This document shows positions 39,817 through 48,932 of a stretch of 64,000 nucleotides of DNA, piece after piece. Source of the DNA: Methylobacterium sp. W2 (lineage in GTDB: Bacteria; Pseudomonadota; Alphaproteobacteria; Rhizobiales; Beijerinckiaceae); the NCBI RefSeq assembly GCF_020662345.1, contig NZ_VMOA01000006.1, positions 87,967 through 151,966 of the forward strand. The letters are read 5' to 3'. The notes beneath the pieces were generated by a model. That model did not search any database and had not been told where the DNA came from. It worked only from the letters and a program-made list of their open reading frames with translations. How positions within the stretch are numbered: the first letter of the stretch is position 1; every line of letters starts with the position of its first letter. Position numbers and translations under genes: made by a program.

Positions 39817-40029
39817 GAACAATCTCGGCTCTTCGAATCTGTAGAGACGCAGCGGAGGCAAACGAAGATAACGCCCCGAATACCGGCCCTCTTCGTCCAT
39901 CATGACGGAAAGGTTCAGGCGTCGCGACTCGATATTTCGAATGGTAGGCTCTTACAGTGCCGAATTGCCCGGCGATTTTGCGTGTGCCAGCGCACCGTGC
40001 GACGATCGTCCCGGCTCGGGGGCGGCGTG

Positions 40030-41721
40030 TCACACTCGTTGTGTCGGTCGGAATGCAACCAGGGTCATGTCGTCGCGACGTGTCTCGGCGCCGCGATAGG
40101 CCGCAAGCTCGGCTTCCAGTGTTTCGATCTGCAGGCCGAGTTCCTCCTTGCGGGTGCGTAGGAGGATATCCGCGACGCCGCGATGCCCGAGCAGCCTGCG
40201 CTGCGTACCCGGCATTCCCATCTGGTCGGTGATGCCGTCGGTCATCAGGTAGAAGGTGTCGCCCGGCGTCACATCCAGGGTGACGTTCCCAACGCTGAAC
40301 CGCTCGCTCCCATGGCGCGGGTAGCCAAGCCCGCGCTTCGCCCCACGGATGCGGGTCACTCCCGTATCCGTGACGGAGGTGAGCGAGAGGCCGGCGCCGG
40401 CAAAGGTCAGGCGCCCCGCCTCCGGGTCCCAGATGCACAGGCCGCAATCGAGCCCGTCATCGGAATCCGAACCGCGCCCGTCCTGGCGCAGCTGGACACG
40501 GACCATCTCGTCGAGGGCCGCCAGGATCTCCGCCGGCGAGCGCAGGCCGCGCTCGTGCAGTACGCGGTCGAGGGCGGTGGCGACGATGAGCGTGATGAAC
40601 GCGCCCGGTACGCCGTGGCCGGTGCAATCGGCCACCAAGATGAGGCTGACGTCTCCGAGGCGTTCCAGCCAGAAATAGTCGCCGCCGACCTGATGCAGTG
40701 GCTCCCACAGCACGGCGACGTCGAGACCCGCACTGGCCAGCGCCATCCGGTCGGGCAGGACGGAGGTCTGGATGCGACGGGCGTAACCGATGCTCTCCAT
40801 CACCTGGCGGTTGGCCTCGGCGAGCTTGGCATGGGCCAGTTCCAGTTCAGCGAGGAGCTGCTTCGCCTCGTCGCCGGCGCGCAGGCCCTCCACCATGCGG
40901 TTGAAGGCCGAGGAGATCACGTCGATTTCGTTGCTGGCCCGTATGGCCCCGTCGAACGCCACCGTCGACCATCGCTTGTGCTCGACCTCGCGCATGGCAA
41001 GCAGCAGGCGCTTCAGGGGGGCGAGGACGTGCTTGCGCACATTGGCATGCAGGGTCAGCACGAAGGCGAGCATCAGCACCAAGCTCGCTCCAACTGCCAG
41101 GAGCGCCTGCTTCTCGGCATTGGCGCGCAGGGACTCGGTAGACAAGCCCAGCGTCAAACTTCCCACGGGCTTCGCTTGGCCCGCCAGGGTGATGGCGGCG
41201 GAGGCGCGGATGAGTTCGATGCTGCGTCGGACCGGCATCTCGCCGATGGACATCACCAGGCCACCCTCCGCGTTCCAGGCGCGGACGAAGCGGAACGCTG
41301 GATCGAGGGTCAGGGCCTGGACCTGCGTCGTGTAGACGTCCGGCCGCTCGCTCCAATCCGGCCGGGCGATGGCCTGGGCGGTGAGGGTGACGAGAAGGTG
41401 CGCCCGTTCGGTATAGAGCCTGAGACTGTCGTTGTAGTTCACCCAGGCGATACCGACCTGCGTGGCCAGAACCACGATGGCGATTACCGGATAGATCCGC
41501 AGGAACAGGGTGTGCGCCAGGCTGTCAAGGTCGCGCCCCCGCGCTGAGCCGCGCAGCGCGCCCGGTCGCATCGTGCCGGGTGAGGAGGACGAGGCGTCGG
41601 TAAAGCCGGCCAGTTCCAGGAAGTCGTCGCCGCTCAAGGGCCCGCCGCCCCTCAAGGAGCGCTTGCGGGCGGGAGAGCCGATGACGGGTAATGCCACCTC
41701 GGCCGCCGGATCGGGAGTCAT
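40030..41721 (-). CDS. siaA: SiaA-like membrane PP2C (SpoIIE) phosphatase
   Basis: 563 residues. One transmembrane helix near residue 80 (FLRIYPVIAIVVLATQVG), a periplasmic sensor segment and a second helix near 225 (LLAVGASLVLMLAFVL) are followed by a HAMP-like linker and the SpoIIE/PP2C domain (WEPLHQVGGDYFWLERL, VADCTGHGVPGAFITLI, TDGITDQMG, RDDMTLV) with the metal-binding aspartates. In the Sia pathway this phosphatase dephosphorylates SiaC. The start overlaps the siaD stop by four bases (ATGA). The gene order siaB-siaC-siaD-siaA on this strand supports the call. Confidence 0.87.
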   Translation of the reverse strand: MTPDPAAEVALPVIGSPARKRSLRGGGPLSGDDFLELAGFTDASSSSPGTMRPGALRGSARGRDLDSLAHTLFLRIYPVIAIVVLATQVGIAWVNYNDSLRLYTERAHLLVTLTAQAIARPDWSERPDVYTTQVQALTLDPAFRFVRAWNAEGGLVMSIGEMPVRRSIELIRASAAITLAGQAKPVGSLTLGLSTESLRANAEKQALLAVGASLVLMLAFVLTLHANVRKHVLAPLKRLLLAMREVEHKRWSTVAFDGAIRASNEIDVISSAFNRMVEGLRAGDEAKQLLAELELAHAKLAEANRQVMESIGYARRIQTSVLPDRMALASAGLDVAVLWEPLHQVGGDYFWLERLGDVSLILVADCTGHGVPGAFITLIVATALDRVLHERGLRSPAEILAALDEMVRVQLRQDGRGSDSDDGLDCGLCIWDPEAGRLTFAGAGLSLTSVTDTGVTRIRGAKRGLGYPRHGSERFSVGNVTLDVTPGDTFYLMTDGITDQMGMPGTQRRLLGHRGVADILLRTRKEELGLQIETLEAELAAYRGAETRRDDMTLVAFRPTQRV

Positions 41722-42575
41722 GGCGGCGATGCGCCCCGGATCAAGCTGCGGAACGAGCGGACGCAGCCCCGTCCGGCATGTTTGGCAGCATAGAGCGAGG
41801 CATCCGCCCGGCCGAGCGTCTGTTCGAAGGTCTCGGTTCCCTCGATGGATGCGACGCCGATGCTGACGGAAAGCGACAGCGGTCCGCTGGGCCATTCCAC
41901 GCCGGTCTCACCGATGAGTCGGCAGAGGTCCTCGGCGACCGCGAGCCCCGCATCGGGTTCGATCTCGGTGAGCAGAATCGCGAATTCCTCGCCGCCCATG
42001 CGGCCGATCACGTCCACCTTGCGCAGCCGCCGCCGACAGGTTTCCACGAAGCAGATGAGGGCCGCGTCCCCGGCGGCATGGCCGAATTCGTCGTTGAGGC
42101 GCTTGAACCGGTCGAGATCCGCCATGAGGAGGCAGGCGGGAACCCGGTCGCGTTCGTATCTCAGCCATTCACGCCGGCTGATCTCCATGAAGCGGCGGCG
42201 GTTCACCGCGCCGGTGAGGTCGTCGGTATCGGCCAGGCTCCTCAGCTTTGCTTCGAGGCGGGTCCGATGCTCGATCTCACCGGACAGGGCCTCGTTGAGA
42301 GCCTGGAGGTCGCGTTGTTGTTCGCCGAGGCGGCGATTCGCCCTCTGCAGGTCGAACTGCATCCGGTCGCTCAACCTCACGAGGCGCCGCTGCTCGTCAT
42401 AGCTGCGGCGGTAGGCCTCGGCGAGTTGCTGGACGCCGCCCGCGACCTGCGCGAGGCCGGCCAGCATCTCATCGGTCCTCACCAGGACCGCTTCCTCGGT
42501 GTCGTAGAGACTGAATGCTTCGCTGACGGCGGCGGGATCGCCGATCTGCGGAACGACCTCCGGCTTGACCTTCAT
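41718..42575 (-). CDS. siaD: SiaD-like diguanylate cyclase
   Basis: 285 residues. The first 110 are helical with a coiled-coil stretch and no transmembrane segment, as in SiaD. The GGDEF domain has the active site GGEEF at 194-198 and the inhibitory site RxxD at 185-188 (RKVD), so both synthesis and product feedback look intact. SiaC binding to SiaD's coiled coil activates the enzyme in Pseudomonas. The ATG is five bases after the siaC stop, and its own stop overlaps siaA. Confidence 0.9.
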   Translation of the reverse strand: MKVKPEVVPQIGDPAAVSEAFSLYDTEEAVLVRTDEMLAGLAQVAGGVQQLAEAYRRSYDEQRRLVRLSDRMQFDLQRANRRLGEQQRDLQALNEALSGEIEHRTRLEAKLRSLADTDDLTGAVNRRRFMEISRREWLRYERDRVPACLLMADLDRFKRLNDEFGHAAGDAALICFVETCRRRLRKVDVIGRMGGEEFAILLTEIEPDAGLAVAEDLCRLIGETGVEWPSGPLSLSVSIGVASIEGTETFEQTLGRADASLYAAKHAGRGCVRSFRSLIRGASPP

Positions 42576-42580
42576 CCGCG

Positions 42581-42976
42581 TCAGTCCCCCGTCTGCGAGG
42601 TCTCGACGAGATCGAAGCGTGCGTGGGAGAAGTCCGAAGCAAAATCCTCCCCGGCCTCGGCGATGGTCTCGTCTCCTTCGGCATGGAGCCAGCGGATGGT
42701 CACGCGACGACCGTCCCCGGCGGCGTCTTCGAGGCGCATGAACAGGTTCATCAGGGCCTTGGCGCTCGAAGAGTTGAAATAGACGAGGGCGACTTCGAAC
42801 ACGATCGGATCGGAGCCCGACGCAGCGAGGTGGGTCCGCAAGGATTGAAGCAGCGGGCCGAAGAAGGCCGCGGCATCCTCTGGATACGATTCGCCGCTCA
42901 GCCTGAAACGGCCGGCGGTGAAGTCGAAATCCACTTCGGGGGATCGGGGGGTCGCTGGGATCTGAATCCGGTCCAT
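42581..42976 (-). CDS. siaC: SiaC-like (DUF1987) regulatory phosphoprotein
   Basis: 131 residues. DUF1987 pattern: VDFDFTAGRFRLSGESYPEDAAAFFGPLLQ, then VALVYFNSSSAKALMNLF. The residues 69-71 (SSS) align with the phospho-threonine (T68) of Pseudomonas SiaC, a STAS-like partner-switch protein. Unphosphorylated SiaC binds and activates the diguanylate cyclase; SiaB phosphorylates and SiaA dephosphorylates it. Placed between siaB and siaD with short gaps, as an operon. Confidence 0.88.
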   Translation of the reverse strand: MDRIQIPATPRSPEVDFDFTAGRFRLSGESYPEDAAAFFGPLLQSLRTHLAASGSDPIVFEVALVYFNSSSAKALMNLFMRLEDAAGDGRRVTIRWLHAEGDETIAEAGEDFASDFSHARFDLVETSQTGD

Positions 42977-42989
42977 CGCTGGGGCGCCG

Positions 42990-43541
42990 TCAGATATAGG
43001 CTTTGAGGCAGAACAGACTGCGCTCGCCGCCGAGGTCGTGAAATTCGAACTCGACGGGAGCACTCGACCGGCGGGCGATCTCGATCAAGCCGATGCTCCC
43101 TCCGAGGCTGCCCTCGTCGGGGATCTGGCGCAGCTTCTCGCGGTAGAAACGCTTGAGTTCTTCGCTGGACATGCCGGCAATGTGGTCCAATCGCTCGTGC
43201 AGAATGGCAGCATCGGCCTTCGGGACCTCGTTGCCGCAAACGACGAAGAAGCGTGCGTTCTCGACACCGACCACGATCATTCCCGCACTGATCATGCCGC
43301 AGGACGCCTTGGCCCCGGGAAGCTTGTCGGCGGAATAGCGAATTATGTTCTGGGCCTGCTCGACGAAGATCGAGAAGACCCGCTTGGCGATGGTCGCGTC
43401 CGTCTCACCCTGGATCATCCGAAGCTTGAGGACTTCGCCGAGGGAAAACAGGACGTTCTCCGAGATGTCGCCGCCGAACGAAAGGATGATACCGTTACGC
43501 TTCGACGTCTCGAAGAAGGATTTGAAGTCCCGCGCGAGCAA
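42990..43541 (-). CDS. siaB: SiaB-like protein kinase with TTG start
   Basis: 183 residues, matching the SiaB family (DUF6272). The conserved start RDFKSFFETSKRNGIILSFGGDIS and the C-terminal GGSIGLIEIARRSSAPVEFEF are present, and the kinase fold resembles anti-sigma-type GHKL kinases that phosphorylate SiaC. The start is TTG at 43541 with a strong GGGAGGAGG site five bases before it; no in-frame ATG begins near the domain. It heads the siaB-siaC-siaD-siaA cluster and is divergent from an HD-GYP gene. Confidence 0.83.
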   Translation of the reverse strand: MLARDFKSFFETSKRNGIILSFGGDISENVLFSLGEVLKLRMIQGETDATIAKRVFSIFVEQAQNIIRYSADKLPGAKASCGMISAGMIVVGVENARFFVVCGNEVPKADAAILHERLDHIAGMSSEELKRFYREKLRQIPDEGSLGGSIGLIEIARRSSAPVEFEFHDLGGERSLFCLKAYI

Positions 43542-43888
43542 AGCATCCTCCTCCCGATGGCGGAAGGTGCCGCGCGGTGAGCGCCCGCCTTCACTGCACG
43601 CCAGCACTAAACCCAAAGGCCTCTACAGACAGTTACCGCCTCGGAATCTGGCGGAGTGCGAGCAAATTCCGTTCCATCCGGTTAACCAGGGCGCCAGGAT
43701 TGGACGAGGCCGCGCCATGGTTCCGGCATGAGAACTATCTCAGTCCACGGTCTCAATGATAGACCGGACCGGGTCGAGTTCGTTCTGCGAAAAGAAACAA
43801 TTTATAGGGATTTGTTTCTGTAAACCTCGTGAGCGCGCCTGTGTTTGGGCACGAACCCAGACCTTGCCGGTCTGAAGCGGATCGGATC
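43542..43888. other. Divergent intergenic region siaB / HD-GYP
   Basis: 347 bases between the Sia cluster and the HD-GYP gene. It should hold both promoters; I see no operator or RNA gene with confidence. Confidence 0.5.
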
Positions 43889-44962
43889 GTGACACAAGAC
43901 AAGTCCGTTCTCATCGTATCGGATCGACCGGACCGGGTGAGACTGTTGGCGCGCGCCATCACCACCATCCTGCCTTGCCGCAGCGTTCTCGGGGACCAGT
44001 CGGTTCCCGCCATCCTCCCTGTCGTCGCCATCATCGATCTGGATCCCCGTGACGGCGTGGCGGCGGCCTGGGTGGTCCGTTTCCTCACCGTGCGCGTGCC
44101 CTGCCTCGTCCTGACTGATGCGCCCGCCCACATTCAGGACAAGGCGAATCCGGCCCTGCGCGTGGCAGCGGCAGACACCCCGCGCCCGACCATTCTCTCC
44201 CTCCTGTTCAGCCTCATCGATGCCGGCCAGAAGCTGCGCACGCGTCACGACGCCGATACCGCTGCGTTGGAAGCCAGGGCACACCGCGCCTGTTCCGTGG
44301 TCGCGGGCCTGTTCCATGCGGCGCAAACCGATCAGCCTGTCTCCTCCGACGAGGCGGATGCCGGGACTGACGTCATCCTGGAGGCCGTCTCGGAGGGTGG
44401 CATTCGCGCCTGGCTCGACGTGATCGGACGCTACGACGAGTTGCTCTACCAGCACTCCCTCAGCGTCGCCGGCTTTGCCGCGGCCTTCGGCTTCCACCTC
44501 AAGATTCCCCGGGCGGACCGGAAGCGTCTCGCCAAGGCCGCGTTGCTGCACGATATTGGCAAGTCCAAGATCCCCCTCTCCATCCTCAACAAGCCTGGCG
44601 CGCTGACCTCGAACGAGATGGCGATCATGCGCACGCATGCCGCCTCCGGTGCCGACATGCTCGCCAGGCAGGAGGGGTTCGACGCCTCCATGCTCGACGT
44701 GGTCCGGCATCATCACGAGATGCTCGACGGCAGCGGCTACCCGGCCGGCCTTTCCGGTGATGCGATCCCGGATCTCGTCCGCCTCGTGACGATCTGCGAC
44801 ATCCACTCAGCCCTCACCGAGCGGCGGGCCTATCGCAAGCCGCTCCCGCATGCCGAGGCCCATGCGATCATGCTCGGCATGACGGGCAAGCTCGACATGC
44901 CGCTCGTGCGGGCCTTCCAGCCCATCGTCCTGCAATCGAGCCATGGCGACGCACTGGTCTAG
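43889..44962 (+). CDS. HD-GYP domain c-di-GMP phosphodiesterase-type protein
   Basis: 357 residues from GTG 43889; a GTG at 43829 in the same frame would add 20 residues. A degenerate receiver-like N-terminus (TQDKSVLIVSDRPDRVRLL, about 1-110, lacking a clear phospho-aspartate pattern) is joined to an HD-GYP domain: YQHSLSVAGF, LLHDIGKSKIP, HHHEMLDGSGYPAGLSGDAIP. The HD pair and the GYP motif with its DGSGYP context are intact, so hydrolysis of c-di-GMP is plausible. Divergent from the Sia cluster, so cyclase and phosphodiesterase-type functions share a locus. Confidence 0.87.
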   Translation: MTQDKSVLIVSDRPDRVRLLARAITTILPCRSVLGDQSVPAILPVVAIIDLDPRDGVAAAWVVRFLTVRVPCLVLTDAPAHIQDKANPALRVAAADTPRPTILSLLFSLIDAGQKLRTRHDADTAALEARAHRACSVVAGLFHAAQTDQPVSSDEADAGTDVILEAVSEGGIRAWLDVIGRYDELLYQHSLSVAGFAAAFGFHLKIPRADRKRLAKAALLHDIGKSKIPLSILNKPGALTSNEMAIMRTHAASGADMLARQEGFDASMLDVVRHHHEMLDGSGYPAGLSGDAIPDLVRLVTICDIHSALTERRAYRKPLPHAEAHAIMLGMTGKLDMPLVRAFQPIVLQSSHGDALV

Positions 44963-44973
44963 CCGCTCGGGGC

Positions 44974-44989
44974 GTTCGGTTTACCGAAC
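44974..44989 (+). terminator. Hairpin after HD-GYP gene
   Basis: GTTCGGT and ACCGAAC pair perfectly around TT, 12 bases past the stop codon. A weak terminator or RNA end is possible. Confidence 0.45.
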
Positions 44990-45262
44990 CTTGTCCGCTT
45001 CGCATGGAGGGTTCTTCCAGGTTGGCCCTGTCGATCGACCGCTTTTCTGCATGAAATTGCCAAGTCGAAAGTTTCATCTCCTACGGCGACGTCTTGCCGA
45101 AGACCAATCTCCCACGGCTCGTTCTTTTAAAAGCACGTTTCGTTGACCCGGATCGCCGCTGCCATCACATTTCGGTAACGGTGCCGAGGGGCATCCATGA
45201 CTGGACGCCTCGTTCGGATCAAAGCCCCCGGCGCATTCCCGTACCCGATCGGTAGGCGCTCG

Positions 45263-45886
45263 ATGTCTCTTCAAGGCAGCTCTTTTCCAGGTGTGCTTCC
45301 GCGCATCGTCGGCTTCAGCGCCAACCTGCAGCGTCCCTCCAAGACGCGGGCGCTCGTCGAAGCGGTGGCCGAGGCCGCTGGCGCGCGGCTGCGCGCAGAC
45401 ATCCGCCTGTTCGATGTGGTCGATGCCGGGACCGGCCTCGGTGCCGCTTGGTCGCGCGATCAGCTCTCGCTGCCGGCCCGGCGCATCCTGGAGGCGATCG
45501 AGAACGCGGACGCGCTCATCGTCGGAACGCCCGTCTACAAGGGCGCCTATACTGGTCTGTTCAAGCATCTGTTCGATTTCGTCGATCCGGCGGCACTGGC
45601 GGGCAAGCCCGTTGTGCTCTCGGCCACGGGCGGGGGGGCGCGTCACGCCCTCGTGGTCGAGCATTCCCTGCGGCCCCTGTTCGGCTTCTTCAGCGCGCAG
45701 ACCGTCCCGACCTCGGTCTATGGCAGCGACGCGGATTTCTCCGACGGTGTCCTCATCGACGACGGCGTGCGGGCGCGGGTGTCCGACGCGGCGAGCCAGC
45801 TCGCGGCACTGCTCGGGGCGCGGGCGAAGCCGTCCGCTTCCCACGACACGGCGCAGGCCGCCGCCTTCGCCGCCCCCAATCGATAG
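45263..45886 (+). CDS. NADPH-dependent FMN reductase (MsuE/SsuE-type)
   Basis: 207 residues from ATG 45263; an ATG at 45197 with a stronger GAGGGG site would add 22 residues. The flavodoxin-like fold begins RIVGFSANLQRPSKTRALVEAV, with GTPVYKGAYTGLFKHLFDF for flavin binding and the GKPVVLSATGGG loop. It would supply reduced FMN to the alkanesulfonate monooxygenase two genes downstream. It leads an operon with ssuC, ssuB, ssuD and ssuA. Which of MsuE or SsuE it is closer to cannot be decided by eye. Confidence 0.85.
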   Translation: MSLQGSSFPGVLPRIVGFSANLQRPSKTRALVEAVAEAAGARLRADIRLFDVVDAGTGLGAAWSRDQLSLPARRILEAIENADALIVGTPVYKGAYTGLFKHLFDFVDPAALAGKPVVLSATGGGARHALVVEHSLRPLFGFFSAQTVPTSVYGSDADFSDGVLIDDGVRARVSDAASQLAALLGARAKPSASHDTAQAAAFAAPNR

Positions 45887-45980
45887 CCCGCTCGGCCGAC
45901 CGGATCGACCGTCCCGGCTGCATCCGGGCGATGCCCCCGTCGGCGCCCATCTCAAGGCCTACGTCAACAAGGGCTGGACC

Positions 45981-46769
45981 ATGTCACGGCAGAAGACCCT
46001 CGGTTCCGACATCCTCGGCCGCCTGACACCCTGGCTCGTGCCGGTGGCGATCATCGCCGGCTGGCAGGCCGCGGCCTCCACCGGCCTCGTTTCCACACGC
46101 TTCATGCCCGCCCCCTCGGACGTGATCGCCGCCGGCTGGCAGGCGAGCCGGACCGGTGAACTCTGGAGCAATCTCTGGATCAGCTTCCTGCGCGCGGCCG
46201 TCGGTTTCCTCATCGGCGGCAGCATCGGCTTCGCCCTCGGCCTCGCCAACGGCCTGTCGCAGCTCTCCGAGAAGCTCACCGACACGACCCTGCAGATGGT
46301 GCGCAACATCCCGCACCTGTCGCTGATCCCCCTGGTGATCCTGTGGTTCGGCATCGACGAAGAGGCCAAGCTCTTCCTCGTGGCCATCGGCGTGTTCTTC
46401 CCGATCTACGCCAACACCCTGCACGGCATCCGCTCGGTGGATCCGCAACTGGTGGAGATGGGCCGGGTCTACGGAATGTCGCCCACCACCCTGTTCCTGC
46501 GGGTGGTCCTGCCCGGCGCGCTGCCCTCGATCTTCGTCGGCCTGCGCTACGCGCTCGGCATCATGTGGCTCACGCTCATCGTCGCCGAGACGATCTCGGC
46601 CTCGTCCGGCCTCGGCTACATGGCGATGCAGGCGCGTGAGTTCATGCTGGTGGACGTGGTGGTGCTGGCCATCGTCATCTACGCCCTCCTCGGCAAGATC
46701 GCCGATACCCTGACCCGGCTGCTGGAGCGTTCGTTCCTCGCCTGGAACCCGGCCTACCGGAACATCTGA
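45981..46769 (+). CDS. ssuC: Aliphatic sulfonate ABC transporter permease
   Basis: 262 residues with about six transmembrane helices. The permease EAA-type motif is seen in VDPQLVEMGRVYGMSPTTLFLRVVLPGALPSIF. MRNIPHLSLIPLVILWFGIDE is typical of the SsuC/TauC/NrtB family. The start is ATG 45981, 94 bases after the reductase gene. It forms the membrane channel with SsuB ATPase and SsuA binding protein. Confidence 0.92.
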   Translation: MSRQKTLGSDILGRLTPWLVPVAIIAGWQAAASTGLVSTRFMPAPSDVIAAGWQASRTGELWSNLWISFLRAAVGFLIGGSIGFALGLANGLSQLSEKLTDTTLQMVRNIPHLSLIPLVILWFGIDEEAKLFLVAIGVFFPIYANTLHGIRSVDPQLVEMGRVYGMSPTTLFLRVVLPGALPSIFVGLRYALGIMWLTLIVAETISASSGLGYMAMQAREFMLVDVVVLAIVIYALLGKIADTLTRLLERSFLAWNPAYRNI

Positions 46770-46820
46770 GGGGCATCGCGACATGCCCCCGTTCTTCGAT
46801 CAACCCCACGGACGACGTCC

Positions 46821-47666
46821 ATGACCACCTCCACCCTGCTGCGCGCGCCCGACGCCGCTCTCGCGCCGCCCCGCGAGGTTCCCGTCGCTTCCCAGGCACG
46901 CCAGACTGTGCGCCCCGCGCCGGCCACAGGCACGGGGGTCGCCGTCACCCTGCGCGGACTGGCAAAATCCTTCGACGGCCATCAGGTGATCGAGGGGCTC
47001 GACCTGCATATCCCGGCGGGCCAGTTCGTGGCCATCGTCGGCCGCTCGGGCTGCGGCAAGAGCACCCTGCTGCGCCTGATCCTCGGGCTCGACCAGCCGA
47101 GCGCCGGGCGGATCGACCTGGAGAACCAGGGTGCACGCTCGGCCACCAGGCGCATCATGTTCCAGGAGCCGCGCCTGCTGCCCTGGGCCAGGGTCGTCGA
47201 TAACGTCGCCGTGGGCCTCGGCGGGGCCGGGCGGCGCCAGGAACGGCGCGAGCGGGCGGCGGCGGTGCTGGCCGAGGTCGGCCTCACCGACAAGGCCAGC
47301 AACTGGCCGGCGACCCTCTCCGGCGGCCAGCGCCAGCGCGTCGCCCTGGCGCGCGCCCTCGTCAGCCGACCGGGCCTGCTCGCCCTCGACGAGCCCCTGG
47401 GTGCCCTGGACGCCCTGACGCGCATCGACATGCAGGACATGATCGAGCGGATCTGGCGCAACCAGGGCTTCACCGCCATCCTCGTCACCCACGACGTCGC
47501 CGAGGCGGCGGCCATGGCCGACCGCATCCTCGTGGTGGAGGAAGGCCGTGTCGCCCTCGACCTGACCGTCGACGTGCCCCGCCCGCGCCGGCGCGGCGAC
47601 CCCGAACTCGCGCGGCTGGAAGGTCGCATCCTCGACCATCTGCTGAAGGACCGTGCCCCGGCCTGA
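46821..47666 (+). CDS. ssuB: Aliphatic sulfonate ABC transporter ATPase
   Basis: 281 residues, about 25 longer than E. coli SsuB because of a polar N-terminal segment of about 35 residues. Walker A is GRSGCGKST, the signature [15 protein letters not shown], Walker [13 protein letters not shown], and the switch is VTHDVAEAA. It powers import of alkanesulfonates through SsuC. It lies 51 bases after ssuC. Confidence 0.93.
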   Translation: MTTSTLLRAPDAALAPPREVPVASQARQTVRPAPATGTGVAVTLRGLAKSFDGHQVIEGLDLHIPAGQFVAIVGRSGCGKSTLLRLILGLDQPSAGRIDLENQGARSATRRIMFQEPRLLPWARVVDNVAVGLGGAGRRQERRERAAAVLAEVGLTDKASNWPATLSGGQRQRVALARALVSRPGLLALDEPLGALDALTRIDMQDMIERIWRNQGFTAILVTHDVAEAAAMADRILVVEEGRVALDLTVDVPRPRRRGDPELARLEGRILDHLLKDRAPA

Positions 47667-47712
47667 TCCCCGGACGCGCGCGATCCCACCGGCACAACCC
47701 CAGGAGCATCCC

Positions 47713-48876
47713 ATGACCGCAGAGACCGACGTCCTCTGGTTCCTTCCCACCCACGGCGACGGCCGCTACCTCGGCGCGCAGGAAGGCGCCCGCGACGTGT
47801 CGCTGGCCTATCTCCGTCAGATCGCGCAGGCCGCCGATGAGCTCGGCTATTACGGCGTGCTGCTGCCCACCGGCCGCTCCTGCGAGGATTCCTGGGTCAT
47901 CGCCTCGGCTCTCGCCGCCCTCACGAAGCGTCTGCGCTTTCTCGTGGCGGTGCGTCCCGGCCTGCAGGAGCCGTCCATGGCCGCGCGCATGGCGGCGACC
48001 CTGGACCGGATCTCGGACGGGCGCCTGCTCATCAACGTCGTCACGGGCGGCGACCCGGTGGAGCTGCGCGGTGACGGCGTCTTCCTCGACCATGACGAGC
48101 GCTATGTCGTCACCGACGAGTTCCTGCATGTCTGGCGCGGGCTGATGTCCGGCGAGACGGTGAATTACGAAGGCAAGCATCTCAAGGTGGAGGACGGCCG
48201 GCTCATCTTCCCGCCGGTCCAGAAGCCCTATCCGCCGCTGTATTTCGGTGGCTCCTCACCGGCCGGCATCGAAGTCGCGGCCGAGCATTGCGAGGTCTAC
48301 CTGACCTGGGGCGAGCCTCCGGCGGGCGTCGCCGAGAAGATCGCCAAGGCGAAGGAAGCCGCCGACCGCAAGGGCAAGACCTTCTCCTACGGCATCCGCC
48401 TCCACGTCATCGTTCGCGAGACCGAGGGCGAGGCCTGGGCCGCGGCCGAGAACCTGATCTCGCGCCTCGACGACGAGACCATCGCGCGGGCGCAGGCGAC
48501 CCTGAAGCGCCAGGATTCCGTGGGCCAGAGCCGGATGATGGCGCTCCATGGCGGCGACCGCTCGAAGCTCGAAGTCTCGCCCAACCTCTGGGCCGGCGTC
48601 GGCCTCGTGCGCGGCGGCGCCGGCACGGCACTCGTCGGCTCGGCCGATCAGGTCGCCGACCGGATGAAGGAATACATCGATCTGGGCATCGACCGCTTCA
48701 TCCTGTCGGGGTACCCGCATCTGGAAGAGGCCTACCGCTTCGCCGAACTCGTCTTCCCGAAGCTGCCACTCCGCGCCACCACCGGCGTTCCCCCGAGCAA
48801 CGCCCGCAACAACGGCCCCTTCGGCGAAGTTATCGCCAACGACATCGTCCCAAGCCGCCGCATCGCGGCGCATTGA
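47713..48876 (+). CDS. ssuD: FMNH2-dependent alkanesulfonate monooxygenase
   Basis: 387 residues of a luciferase-like TIM barrel. Typical SsuD segments include the N-terminal [15 protein letters not shown], then [38 protein letters not shown], and the C-terminal [35 protein letters not shown]. It uses FMNH2 and oxygen to release sulfite and an aldehyde from alkanesulfonates. The AGGAG site before ATG 47713 is good. It sits between ssuB and ssuA. Confidence 0.96.
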   Translation: MTAETDVLWFLPTHGDGRYLGAQEGARDVSLAYLRQIAQAADELGYYGVLLPTGRSCEDSWVIASALAALTKRLRFLVAVRPGLQEPSMAARMAATLDRISDGRLLINVVTGGDPVELRGDGVFLDHDERYVVTDEFLHVWRGLMSGETVNYEGKHLKVEDGRLIFPPVQKPYPPLYFGGSSPAGIEVAAEHCEVYLTWGEPPAGVAEKIAKAKEAADRKGKTFSYGIRLHVIVRETEGEAWAAAENLISRLDDETIARAQATLKRQDSVGQSRMMALHGGDRSKLEVSPNLWAGVGLVRGGAGTALVGSADQVADRMKEYIDLGIDRFILSGYPHLEEAYRFAELVFPKLPLRATTGVPPSNARNNGPFGEVIANDIVPSRRIAAH

Positions 48877-48932
48877 GGGAGAGGCGGGGCTCTCACCGGA
48901 CACCTGTTCCAAACGCTGTACGAGGACGTTCC

